Shown here: positions 1-5,804 of the stretch, piece after piece
How positions within the stretch are numbered: the stretch's first letter is position 1
How the letters are laid out: the number at the start of each line of letters is the position of its first letter
Source: Microbacterium sp.
GTDB taxonomy: Bacteria > Actinomycetota > Actinomycetes > Actinomycetales > Microbacteriaceae
DNA length: 7,819 bases
Reading direction: 5' to 3'
Assembly: GCA_003248845.1 (NCBI GenBank)
Contig: QFPD01000081.1
Coordinates: 1 to 7,819 of the forward strand
Translations under genes and position numbers: made by a program
The notes under the pieces: generated by a model
What the model was told of the DNA's origin: nothing
Databases searched by the model: none
What the model saw: the letters and a program-made list of their open reading frames with translations, nothing else

Positions 1-396
1 GTCATGGGGCGCCCGGGCGTCGCCGCGTTCTTCGGAGCGGCGGAGACCGAGGACATGAGCGACCCGCTCCCCCAGGCCCTCACCCTCACGGCGATCGTGA
101 TCACGTTCGCTGTCTCGGCCTTCCTCCTCGCCCTCATCTACCGCTCCTGGCAGCTCGGTCAAGCCGACACCGTCCACGACGACGAAGAGGACATCGCGCT
201 GCGTGACCGTGGTGCGGTCGAAGAAGACCAGATGGATGACGAGACGTCGATCGAGAACGAAGACGACGACGCCACGACCGACTTCATCGGAACGGACACC
301 GCTCCCATCACCGTGCTGCATCACCGCGACTTCGAGGCGATCCGCGACGACGCCCCGTCTGACCACCCACGACCGGGCGGGGGTGATGCGTCATGA
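1..396 (+). CDS. mnhC: Mrp/Mnh Na+/H+ antiporter subunit C, 3' part (5' end outside window)
   Basis: This NuoK-like membrane subunit belongs to the Mrp/Mnh cation/proton antiporter complex. The reading frame is open from base 1, so the N-terminal transmembrane segments lie upstream; the ATG at position 4 is an internal Met, not the start. The visible part has the family signature [17 protein letters not shown] followed by a hydrophobic helix ending in LIYRSWQ, which closely matches MrpC of Bacillus subtilis as I recall it. After the helix comes a run rich in Asp and Glu ([12 protein letters not shown]) and then a hydrophilic tail of about 65 residues that the short Bacillus protein lacks. The tail is very acidic and probably cytoplasmic. 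The TGA stop overlaps the mnhD start as ATGA, so translation is probably coupled. Identity rests on the signature helix and on the mnhD-G genes that follow. Symbol mrpC is equivalent. Confidence 0.93.
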   Translation, partial: VMGRPGVAAFFGAAETEDMSDPLPQALTLTAIVITFAVSAFLLALIYRSWQLGQADTVHDDEEDIALRDRGAVEEDQMDDETSIENEDDDATTDFIGTDTAPITVLHHRDFEAIRDDAPSDHPRPGGGDAS

Positions 397-1958
397 GCTC
401 GCTCGTCCCCCTGCTCGTCACGCTGCCGCTTCTCGGCGCCGGCGTCGCGCTGATCTTCGGCCGCCGCCGCCGCGTGCAGGTCGGCGTGTCGATCGTGACG
501 CTCACTCTGACTCTCGTCATCGCGTCGGTGCTGCTGTACGCGGTGGACTCGACGGGGCAGGCGCTCGCCGTGTCGGTCGGCGGCTGGCCGATTCCCTTCG
601 GCATCATCCTCTACGTCGATCGCCTGGCGGCGCTCCTCGTCGTGGTCTCGTCGATCGTCCTCCTCGCCGTTCTCTTGTTCTCGGTCGGGCAGGGTGCGGC
701 GGACGGCGATGACGACACTCCGGTCACGATCTTCCACCCGTCGTACCTGATCCTCGCGGCGGGCATCTTCAACGCATTCATCGCGGGCGACCTCTTCAAC
801 CTGTACGTCGGGTTCGAGATCCTGCTCGTCGCGTCCTACGTGCTCATCACCCTCGGGTCGACCGAGTCGCGCATCCGCACGGGCGTCGTCTACATCGTCG
901 TCTCGCTCGTGTCGTCGATCCTCTTCCTCGCCGCGATCGCCGCGATCTACGGCGCGCTCGGCACGGTGAACATCGCGCAGCTCGCGGAGCGGATGAGCGA
1001 GCTGCCCGATGCCACCCAGCTCGTCCTCCACCTCATGCTGCTGCTCGCCTTCAGCATCAAGGCCGCCGTCTTTCCGCTGTCGTTCTGGCTGCCCGACTCC
1101 TACCCGACCGCGCCCGCGCCCGTCACCGCCGTGTTCGCGGGCCTTCTGACCAAGGTCGGCGTCTATGCGATGATCCGCACCGAGACGCAGATCTTCCGCG
1201 ACAACGATGTCAACACGCTGCTCCTCGTCGTCGCGCTCGCGACGATGATCGTGGGGGTGCTCGGTGCGCTCGCGCAGGCGGAGCTCAAACGCATCCTGTC
1301 GTTCACGCTCGTCAGCCACGTCGGCTATCTCGTGTTCGGCCTCGCGATCGCGACTCCCGTGGCCCTCGGCGCGACGATCTACTACATGGTCCACCACATC
1401 ATCGTGCAGACCACGCTGTTCCTCGCGGTCGGGCTCGTCGAACGCCGGGCCGGGTCGACCTCGATCCTGAAGGTGAAAGGACTCATGAAGGCGGCGCCCG
1501 TGATCGCCGTCCTCTACTTCATCCCCGCGATCAACCTCGGCGGGCTCCCGCCGTTCTCCGGCTTCATCGGCAAGTTCGCCCTCTTCGACGCGGCCGCTCA
1601 GGTCGGCACGCCGCTGATGTACGTGCTCATCGTCGGCGGCATCATCACGTCTCTGCTGACGCTGTACACGCTCATGCGCGCGTGGAACCTGGCGTTCTGG
1701 CGCGAGGACGAGGACCACACGGAGGAGACCGGCGTCGTCGAGCGCATCGAGTACCTCGGCGCCGCGCCCGCCGCCGACGACCAGAGCGCCCGCCGCGTTA
1801 TTCCGCGCATCATGACCGCGACGACCGCCGGAATGGTCGCCGTCACCGTCGCGCTGACGCTCTTCGCGGGCCCGCTGTACGCGCTCTGCGCGAACATCGG
1901 CGACGCGCTGTTGACGCCCGTGACCCTCGTCCAGCTCGAGCAGGAGGCCGGCCGATGA
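393..1958 (+). CDS. mnhD: Mrp/Mnh Na+/H+ antiporter subunit D
   Basis: This 521-residue polytopic membrane protein is homologous to the NuoL/M/N proton-pumping subunits of complex I and forms one of the two large ion-translocating subunits of the Mrp antiporter. Visible hallmarks are [19 protein letters not shown] with the conserved helix Glu (E142), [20 protein letters not shown] with Lys 223, LLTKVGVYA with Lys 254, [17 protein letters not shown] with Lys 299, the His pair 334-335 in MVHHIIVQT, and [13 protein letters not shown] with Lys 394. These match the Glu and Lys positions known to matter in Bacillus MrpD (near E137 and K219). About 14 hydrophobic segments fit the usual length of near 500 residues. 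A charged loop at about 436-470 ([11 protein letters not shown]) precedes the last helix. The ATG lies inside the mnhC stop (ATGA), with a weak GGGGGTGA ribosome site upstream at about 379-386. Nothing is truncated. Confidence 0.97.
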   Translation: MSSLVPLLVTLPLLGAGVALIFGRRRRVQVGVSIVTLTLTLVIASVLLYAVDSTGQALAVSVGGWPIPFGIILYVDRLAALLVVVSSIVLLAVLLFSVGQGAADGDDDTPVTIFHPSYLILAAGIFNAFIAGDLFNLYVGFEILLVASYVLITLGSTESRIRTGVVYIVVSLVSSILFLAAIAAIYGALGTVNIAQLAERMSELPDATQLVLHLMLLLAFSIKAAVFPLSFWLPDSYPTAPAPVTAVFAGLLTKVGVYAMIRTETQIFRDNDVNTLLLVVALATMIVGVLGALAQAELKRILSFTLVSHVGYLVFGLAIATPVALGATIYYMVHHIIVQTTLFLAVGLVERRAGSTSILKVKGLMKAAPVIAVLYFIPAINLGGLPPFSGFIGKFALFDAAAQVGTPLMYVLIVGGIITSLLTLYTLMRAWNLAFWREDEDHTEETGVVERIEYLGAAPAADDQSARRVIPRIMTATTAGMVAVTVALTLFAGPLYALCANIGDALLTPVTLVQLEQEAGR

Positions 1959-2539
1959 GCCCGACGGCGAAGGCGGTCGCGGCATCCGTCTGGCGGCAGC
2001 TGCCGTTCTTCCTGTGGCTCATCGCGCTGTGGATGCTGCTGTGGGGGCAGTTCACGGTGCTCGCAGCGCTCACGGGTTTCGTCGTGGCCGTGTTCGTCAC
2101 GCGCGTCTTCCGGCTGCCCCCCGTCGAGCTGTCCGGACGCGTGAACCTCTGGTACGGCGCGGTGTTCATCGTGATGTTCTGCCTCGCCCTCGTGCGCGGC
2201 TCGCTCCTGGTCGCGTGGCAGACCCTCAACCCGATGCGCTATCCGGGGACGGCCGTCATCGCCGTGCCGCTGCGCACCGACGACGACCTGATCATGGCGC
2301 ACGTGGGGGTGACCGCATCGCTCATTCCCGGTTCGCTCATCATCGACGTCGACCGGGATCGCCGCATCCTCTACCTGCACGTGATCGGCGTCTCCTCCGA
2401 CCGGGATGTCGATCATCAGCGTCGCGCCGTGCAGGGCTGGGAGGCGCGGATCGTCCGCGCCGTCGGCTCGCGCGCGCAGCTCGAGGCGATCCGCGGGAGC
2501 GGCGCGATGTCGCCGCGCGAGGGAGGTGCCGGCTGGTGA
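1955..2539 (+). CDS. mnhE: Mrp/Mnh Na+/H+ antiporter subunit E
   Basis: A 194-residue small membrane subunit of the Mrp antiporter. Two or three hydrophobic helices fall at about residues 18-48 and 68-88, followed by a cytoplasmic domain. The family signature is visible as VTASLIPGSLIIDVDRDRR followed by ILYLHVIG, the usual T-x-x-PG-[ST]-L...D...LxxH pattern of MnhE. The start is the ATG that overlaps the mnhD stop (ATGA), with an excellent AGGAGG at 1942-1947, 7 bases upstream. The frame is open further upstream, but that part is antisense-like arginine-rich sequence inside mnhD and is not used. The last 25 or so residues (SRAQLEAIRGSGAMSPREGG) form a hydrophilic tail beyond the core; the Bacillus protein is nearer 160 residues. 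MnhE has no catalytic motif, and its known role is assembly and activity of the complex. Confidence 0.95.
   Translation: MSPTAKAVAASVWRQLPFFLWLIALWMLLWGQFTVLAALTGFVVAVFVTRVFRLPPVELSGRVNLWYGAVFIVMFCLALVRGSLLVAWQTLNPMRYPGTAVIAVPLRTDDDLIMAHVGVTASLIPGSLIIDVDRDRRILYLHVIGVSSDRDVDHQRRAVQGWEARIVRAVGSRAQLEAIRGSGAMSPREGGAGW
2521..2528 (+). promoter_or_regulatory. Ribosome binding site for GTG-started mnhF
   Basis: GGGAGGTG lies inside the end of mnhE and ends 7 bases before the GTG at 2536. This spacing fixes GTG as the mnhF start, in a GTGA overlap with the mnhE stop. The next in-frame ATG would fall well inside the conserved first helix region. Confidence 0.7.
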
Positions 2540-2805
2540 GCATCCTCATCGTCCTGATCTATGCCGTGCTCGGTATATCCGGCTTGCTGACACTGTGGCG
2601 GATCGTCTTCGGTCCGTCGATCCTCGACCGGGCCGTGGCATCCGACGTGCTGCTGACCCTCATCATGTGCACTCTCGGGGCGGACATGGTGATCAACCAC
2701 CACACGCGGAGCCTGCCGGCCCTCCTCGTGATCGCCGCCGTCGGCGTGTTCGGGTCGATCGCGATCGCGCGTTTCGTCGCGAGAAGGGACAACACCGACC
2801 GATGA
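2536..2805 (+). CDS. mnhF: Mrp/Mnh Na+/H+ antiporter subunit F
   Basis: An 89-residue membrane subunit with three predicted helices, at about residues 3-24, 35-54 and 61-80. The core family motif GPSILDRAVASDVLL follows the first helix, matching the conserved G-P-x(3)-DR-x-x-A-D of MnhF/PhaF proteins. The length agrees with the family (about 90). Start: a GTG codon overlapping the mnhE stop (GTGA), supported by GGGAGGTG 7 bases upstream. Codon 14 is the rare Ile codon ATA, unusual in this GC-rich DNA. The TGA stop overlaps the mnhG ATG. In Bacillus, MrpF is needed for function of the complete complex and has been linked to cholate efflux; whether that applies here is unknown. Confidence 0.95.
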   Translation: MSILIVLIYAVLGISGLLTLWRIVFGPSILDRAVASDVLLTLIMCTLGADMVINHHTRSLPALLVIAAVGVFGSIAIARFVARRDNTDR

Positions 2806-3158
2806 ACGAGATCCTCGACGTGGTCGCGCTCGTCCTTGTGCTGATCGGGGCGCTGCTGTGCCTCACGGCATCCATCGGCCTGCTGCGCTTCCATGACGTG
2901 CCCACTCGCCTGCACGCGGCGACGAAGCCGCAGGTGCTCGGCTTCATCCTCATCTGCATCGCGGTGGCGCTCGCTCTGCGGGCATGGCCGGTGGTCGCGT
3001 TCCTCGTCCCCGTCGTCATCATCCAGCTCGCCACCGCCCCGCTGTCGGCGCACATGGTCGGGCGCCAGGCGTACCGCAACGGCACGATCGACGAGCGTTC
3101 GCTCTACGTCGACGAACTCGCCGAGGCGCGGCGCACCCCGCCCGCCGCGGGCGGCTGA
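2802..3158 (+). CDS. mnhG: Mrp/Mnh Na+/H+ antiporter subunit G
   Basis: A 118-residue membrane subunit, the last gene of the antiporter operon. Three hydrophobic helices fall at about residues 5-27, 43-61 and 63-80. The MnhG signature is clear: LIGALLCLTASIGLLRFHD followed by VPTRLHAATKPQVLG, matching the family pattern G-x-x-G-L-L-R-x-x-D-x-x-[TS]-R-L-H-A-x-T-K. A charged C-terminal tail of about 35 residues (DERSLYVDELAEARR) follows the last helix. The ATG overlaps the mnhF stop (ATGA); AGAAGGGA at 2782-2789 may be its ribosome site, at a somewhat long spacing of 12. The stop codon sits in the 3-base loop of a small hairpin (GCGGC-TGA-GCCGC, 3151-3163). After it the operon meets the opposing genes, separated by 377 bp. 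Confidence 0.95.
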   Translation: MNEILDVVALVLVLIGALLCLTASIGLLRFHDVPTRLHAATKPQVLGFILICIAVALALRAWPVVAFLVPVVIIQLATAPLSAHMVGRQAYRNGTIDERSLYVDELAEARRTPPAAGG

Positions 3159-3191
3159 GCCGCAGCCGCTCGGCGGTCGCCGCGCCGCGGG

Positions 3192-3276
3192 GTTCACAAC
3201 TTCGGAGATTCGCCGTCGGGAGAGTGGATCTCGCCCGCCCGCGGTGTCGCGGGCCGGATTCTCCGAGGTCATGAAC
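3192..3276. repeat. Cloverleaf-like inverted repeat with two internal hairpins
   Basis: The left arm GTTCACAACTTCGGAGATTC (3192-3211) pairs with the right arm at 3257-3276; the reverse complement of the right arm, GTTCATGACCTCGGAGAATC, agrees at 16 of 20 positions. Between the arms lie two further hairpins: CGGGAGAG/CTCGCCCG (3217-3237, one mismatch, 5-base loop) and CCCGCG-GTGT-CGCGGG (3238-3253, perfect). The whole forms an 85-base three-stem structure. It may be a dispersed extragenic palindromic element of the host genome, a bidirectional terminator, or both. That it recurs elsewhere in the genome is a guess and cannot be seen here. Confidence 0.6.
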
Positions 3277-3300
3277 ACGGGGTCGGTCGCCGGGTTGGGT

Positions 3301-3392
3301 GTTCACAATTCAGTCTGCCCGTGGCATCCACCGCCCCGCTTCAGCGGAATCGCGCAGGCGCGGGCGCGGCGCGCTCGCGCGCAGACTGAATT
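3301..3392. repeat. Perfect 12-bp inverted repeat enclosing GC hairpins
   Basis: AATTCAGTCTGC (3307-3318) and GCAGACTGAATT (3381-3392) are exact reverse complements 62 bp apart. The enclosed stretch contains several short perfect hairpins in a row: GTGG-CAT-CCAC (3321-3331), CCGCT-TC-AGCGG (3336-3347), CGCGC-AG-GCGCG (3351-3362) and GCGCG/CGCGC with a 7-base loop (3364-3380). Short GC hairpins arise easily in DNA this GC-rich, but the AT-containing 12-bp arms are unlikely by chance. The left end begins with GTTCACAA, also found at the start of the neighbouring structure. Possible roles are an extragenic repeat element or an RNA structure at the operon end. Confidence 0.55.
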
Positions 3393-3442
3393 CCGTACCG
3401 GCGGAGCCCCCGAGGATGCGCGAGCGAGCGCCCGCACTCGAG

Positions 3443-3499
3443 CGAGACCGCACGACAGCACCGCTGCTCCCGCTTGAGACGTGCTGTCGTGCGTTCTCG
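3443..3499. terminator. Long stem-loop, candidate bidirectional terminator
   Basis: CGAGACCGCACGACAGCAC (3443-3461) pairs with GTGCTGTCGTGCGTTCTCG (3481-3499) in 18 of 19 positions (a single C/T mismatch), with a 19-base loop. The inner 13 pairs are perfect. It lies 36 bp beyond the oxidoreductase stop and about 285 bp beyond mnhG, in the right place to stop transcripts from either side. There is no U-tract on either strand, so termination would have to follow the U-less stem-loop type proposed for actinobacteria. A binding site for a dimeric protein or another repeat element are alternatives. Confidence 0.5.
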
Positions 3500-3535
3500 A
3501 GGGGTGACGACGGGCAGACCACGCGCGGGCCGGGG

Positions 3536-4996
3536 TCAGGGGGCGAGGGAGGGGGTGCGGCGGATGCCGAACTCGTGCTGAAGCGCGCTCCGCGCGGCGA
3601 ACCAGCCCGACTGACCGTGCACGCCCGGGCCGGGCACGGTCGACGCCCCGCAGAGGTAGACGCCGCGCATCGGCGTGCGCCACGGGTCGAGGCTGAGCAC
3701 GGGCCGGGCGAGGAGCTGCCGGAGCGTCGCCGCTCCCGCGGCGATGTCGCCGCCGATGTAGTTGGGGTTGTCGGCCTCGAGCTGCGCGGCCGAGGTCGCG
3801 CGCGACGCGATCACGAGATCGCGGAAGCCGGGGGCGTACTGCTCAATGACGCGCGTCACCGCCTCGGTCTGGTCGAGCGTCGACCCTGCCGGCACATGCG
3901 TGTACGTCCAGAGCGCGTGCGCGTCGCCGGGCGCGCGGCTCGGGTCGAAGCGCGACGGCTGCGAGACGAGCACATAGGGGGATGCCGCGTGCCGCCCCGC
4001 GAGCACCGCCCGCTCCGACGCGGCGATCTGCGCACGGGTGCCGCCGAGGTGGACGGTCCCGGCATCCCGCACCCGCTCATCGGCCCACGGCACCGGGCCG
4101 GACAGCGCGAACTGCACCTTCGCGGCGCCGCTGCCGTAGCGGAACCGCTCGAGCCGCCGCCGATATCCGGCTGGCGTCCGCGCCCCCGCGAGGCGGATGA
4201 GGGCGCGCGGCGTGACGTCGAGCACGACCGCCCGCGCGGTGAGCTCGTCGAGCGACGCGACCTCGTGATCCGTGACGATCTCGCCGCCGTGCGCGACGAG
4301 GTCGACGGCGAGCGCGTCGGAGATCGCCTGCGAGCCGCCGAGCGGGATCGGCCAACCGCCAGCGTGCGCATGGGTCTGCAGGGCGAGTCCGGCCGCCGCC
4401 CCGACGAGGCTCGGCTGACGCACGATCGCGTGCGCGGCGACACCCGTGATCATCGCCGGGCCGACGTCACCCGTGAACCCGGCGTTCCACAGCGGGCTGC
4501 CCTGTGCGAGGGCGCGGATGCCGAAGCGGGCCGTGACGAACGGATGCGGTGGCACCCGCAGGAGCGTCGACCCCGTGAACCGGGCGACCTCGGGTGCGTG
4601 CGCGGCGAGCGGGGCGATGAGGCGGCGGTAGGCGGCGCCGTCGCGTCCGAGGCCTTCGACGGTGCGGTCGAGGTCGCGGTAGGCGATGCCCGAGCCGCGG
4701 CCCGACCCCGAGCCGTCGCCACGGAGGAGCGGGTGCGCGAACGAGATCTCCGGCGTCACGAACTCCACCCGCTTCGTCAGCCCGAACGCGCGGAAGAACG
4801 GTGACGCGACGGCGAGTGGATGCACGGCCGAGCAGGTGTCATGCCAGAAGCCGGATGCCACCGACTCGCGTGTCGAGGCCCCGCCCCCCGCCTGCGGCAT
4901 CCGCTCGTACACGCGGACGCGCAACCCGGCCCGGGCGAGGGTGACGGCGGCGGCGAGTCCGTTCGGACCCGACCCGACGACCTCGACATCCGTCAT
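3536..4996 (-). CDS. FAD-dependent oxidoreductase, phytoene dehydrogenase-like (COG1233 type)
   Basis: A 486-residue flavoprotein of the amine-oxidase/phytoene-desaturase superfamily, close in layout to the NAD(P)/FAD-dependent oxidoreductases related to PYROXD2. The N-terminal Rossmann fold reads VEVVGSGPNGLAAAVTLARA, with the dinucleotide motif G8-x-G10-x-x-G13 and the ribose-binding acid E31 at the end of strand 2 (RVRVYE), followed by the glycine-rich AGGGASTR (residues 36-43). The C-terminal FAD-binding motif is visible as VYLCGASTVPGPGVHGQSGW then FAARSAL (446-472). There is no signal peptide and the length is normal. The ATG overlaps the stop of the upstream SRPBCC gene (ATGA), with GGGGAGA about 11 bases before it, so the two are probably co-translated. 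No carotenoid genes (crtB, crtE) are in view, so a role in carotenoid synthesis is not supported; the substrate is unknown but likely hydrophobic. Confidence 0.88.
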   Translation of the reverse strand: MTDVEVVGSGPNGLAAAVTLARAGLRVRVYERMPQAGGGASTRESVASGFWHDTCSAVHPLAVASPFFRAFGLTKRVEFVTPEISFAHPLLRGDGSGSGRGSGIAYRDLDRTVEGLGRDGAAYRRLIAPLAAHAPEVARFTGSTLLRVPPHPFVTARFGIRALAQGSPLWNAGFTGDVGPAMITGVAAHAIVRQPSLVGAAAGLALQTHAHAGGWPIPLGGSQAISDALAVDLVAHGGEIVTDHEVASLDELTARAVVLDVTPRALIRLAGARTPAGYRRRLERFRYGSGAAKVQFALSGPVPWADERVRDAGTVHLGGTRAQIAASERAVLAGRHAASPYVLVSQPSRFDPSRAPGDAHALWTYTHVPAGSTLDQTEAVTRVIEQYAPGFRDLVIASRATSAAQLEADNPNYIGGDIAAGAATLRQLLARPVLSLDPWRTPMRGVYLCGASTVPGPGVHGQSGWFAARSALQHEFGIRRTPSLAP

Positions 4997-5589
4997 GCGC
5001 CGTCGTCTCCCCGGTCAACCTGGTGGCCCGCCTCGCCCCCGCCGGCGCCGTCCGTCGCCGCGGTGACTTCCGCGCCGGCGTCCGCGTCCGGCTGACCCTG
5101 GGGCGGGTGCGGCACCGCCGGCCGAGCGGTCTCGTCGCCGGCATCGCGCTCACGGCGCCGTCCTTCGGAGAGGAAGCGCAGGCGGCGCAAGGTCTCCCGG
5201 TTGCGCTGGCGCAGCACTGGCGCCCAGATGAATCGGGGCAGGCGGCGCGCGACGCCGGCGACGGGCTCCTCGCCCATCCGCACGATGCAACCGTCGCCGC
5301 TCGGCTTGGTCTCGATCACGACGACGGCCCGCCCGAGAGGCCCCGCTTTCGCCCGCAGCCGCACGCGGTGCGGCGGGTTCCATTCGACCATCTGGGTGTC
5401 GTCGTCGAAGAGCACCGGCCAGGCGCCGAGCGAGTGGTGCAGGTGGGCACCCTCGGCCGGCCACTCGGTGTCGACGGCGCGCATGCGAGATGCTCCGACG
5501 ACCCAGGCCGGGTAGAGCCATCCGTCGCCGAGCACGGCGAAGACGTCGTCGGGGGCGCAGTCGAACGCAAGGGCACGGGATGTCGCCAT
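4993..5589 (-). CDS. SRPBCC family protein (START/Bet v1-like, polyketide cyclase type)
   Basis: A 198-residue protein with an SRPBCC-type ligand-binding fold over about residues 1-142. It opens with the usual first strand and helix (ALAFDCAPDDVFAVLGDGWLYPAWVVGA), then AEGAHLHHSLGAWPVLFDDD, the MVEWNPPHRVRLRAKAGPLG strand pair, VVVIETKPSGDGCIVRMGEE, and a long C-terminal helix ending in RQRNRETLRRLRFL. Such folds bind hydrophobic ligands in a deep pocket, and several are non-catalytic carriers or cyclases. Residues 143-198 are a Gly/Ala/Asp-rich, Arg-poor tail, probably disordered. I chose ATG 5589 because it has a strong GGAGGAGG just upstream and begins at the domain edge. The frame is open to an ATG at 5676, but those 29 extra residues (SEASDVNPATASE...) have no visible ribosome site and do not resemble the fold. 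The stop overlaps the oxidoreductase start. Confidence 0.82.
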   Translation of the reverse strand: MATSRALAFDCAPDDVFAVLGDGWLYPAWVVGASRMRAVDTEWPAEGAHLHHSLGAWPVLFDDDTQMVEWNPPHRVRLRAKAGPLGRAVVVIETKPSGDGCIVRMGEEPVAGVARRLPRFIWAPVLRQRNRETLRRLRFLSEGRRRERDAGDETARPAVPHPPQGQPDADAGAEVTAATDGAGGGEAGHQVDRGDDGA

Positions 5590-5590
5590 C

Positions 5591-5603
5591 GGAGGCCTCC
5601 TCC
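5591..5603 (-). promoter_or_regulatory. Shine-Dalgarno of SRPBCC gene inside a small hairpin
   Basis: On the minus strand the 13 bases GGAGGAGGCCTCC end just before the start codon at 5589. GGAGG can pair with CCTCC over a 3-base AGG loop, which would hide part of the ribosome site. The same GGAGG element is what decides the start. Whether the hairpin competes with the ribosome in the cell is inference. Confidence 0.45.
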
Positions 5604-5615
5604 ATCGGGGGTCGC

Positions 5616-5633
5616 TCTCGATGGTAGGCGAGA
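5616..5633 (-). promoter_or_regulatory. Possible promoter/operator just upstream of the SRPBCC gene
   Basis: On the minus strand TACCAT (5626-5621) fits the TAnnnT pattern of a -10 box and lies about 30 bases before the start codon. It sits in the 8-base centre of a short inverted repeat, TCTCG (5616-5620) with CGAGA (5629-5633). No good -35 box is found at 16-18 bp spacing. A repressor site overlapping the -10 box would be a natural arrangement, but the arms are only 5 bp and the call is weak. Confidence 0.2.
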
Positions 5634-5703
5634 CCTCCGACGCCGTCGCGGGGTTGACATCGGATGCCTCGGACACCGCTCGCGCGCGACGCCTATCCGC
5701 CGC

Positions 5704-5735
5704 GAGCGCGCCGCTTGTCGCCGAGTGCGCCGCTT
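5704..5735. repeat. Tandem 13-bp direct repeat between tetR-like and SRPBCC genes
   Basis: GAGCGCGCCGCTT (5704-5716) and GAGTGCGCCGCTT (5723-5735) match at 12 of 13 positions with a 19-bp period. They lie about 115-145 bp upstream of the SRPBCC start and 70-100 bp past the TetR stop. A period near two helical turns is compatible with a direct-repeat operator. Chance similarity in GC-rich DNA is possible. Confidence 0.35.
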
Positions 5736-5782
5736 ACCTGCGGGGAACAGGGGGTGCGTTCGATGCGAAGCAGCGCACTCGA

Positions 5783-5798
5783 AGCGGCGGCCGCCGCT
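5783..5798. terminator. Perfect 16-bp palindrome just after the TetR stop
   Basis: AGCGGCGGCCGCCGCT is exactly self-complementary and begins 6 bases past the TetR-family gene's stop codon (minus strand). As RNA it would fold into a 6-bp stem with a 4-base loop of pure G/C. It may be a terminator or a transcript-end stabiliser for the YhgE-TetR unit. No U-tract follows. Alternating GC palindromes of this kind also arise by composition alone. Confidence 0.35.
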
Positions 5799-5804
5799 CG
5801 TCGC

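Larger units (their letters stand above)
3159..3535. other. Convergent intergenic region rich in inverted repeats
   Basis: These 377 bp lie between the stop of mnhG (+) and the stop of the oxidoreductase gene (-), so neither promoter nor start site is expected. I see no credible gene: open frames here are arginine-rich and lack ribosome sites. The region holds three non-overlapping inverted-repeat structures (3192-3276, 3301-3392, 3443-3499), each listed separately. GTTCACAA occurs twice in direct orientation (3192-3199 and 3301-3308). A 7-bp inverted repeat, TGAACAC at 3272-3278 with GTGTTCA at 3299-3305, links the first two structures. No T-rich tract follows any stem, so a classical intrinsic terminator is not obvious. 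Confidence 0.75.

Noticed and set aside
321..1985. 554-residue open frame on the minus strand opposite mnhD
   Set aside because: It is an Arg/Asp/Glu/His-rich antisense shadow without hydrophobic core or ribosome site, covering a gene with clear MnhD motifs.
3151..3163. GCGGC-TGA-GCCGC hairpin around the mnhG stop as a terminator
   Set aside because: Only 5 pairs with a 3-base loop and no U-tract; such hairpins are common in DNA of this composition.
3159..3535. CRISPR array or attachment site in the repeat-rich intergenic region
   Set aside because: No regularly spaced direct repeats are present, and no tRNA, integrase or cas gene is in view.
3299..4804. 501-residue open frame on the plus strand opposite the oxidoreductase
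   Set aside because: Composition is Arg/Glu/Ala-rich, it runs through the intergenic repeats, and the opposite strand has intact FAD motifs at both ends.
5654..5659. TTGACA, a perfect -35 hexamer on the plus strand
   Set aside because: No -10 box follows at 16-18 bp and no plus-strand gene lies downstream.
5590..5676. Longer SRPBCC protein starting at ATG 5676
   Set aside because: The extra 29 residues do not resemble the fold and have no ribosome site, while ATG 5589 has a strong one.
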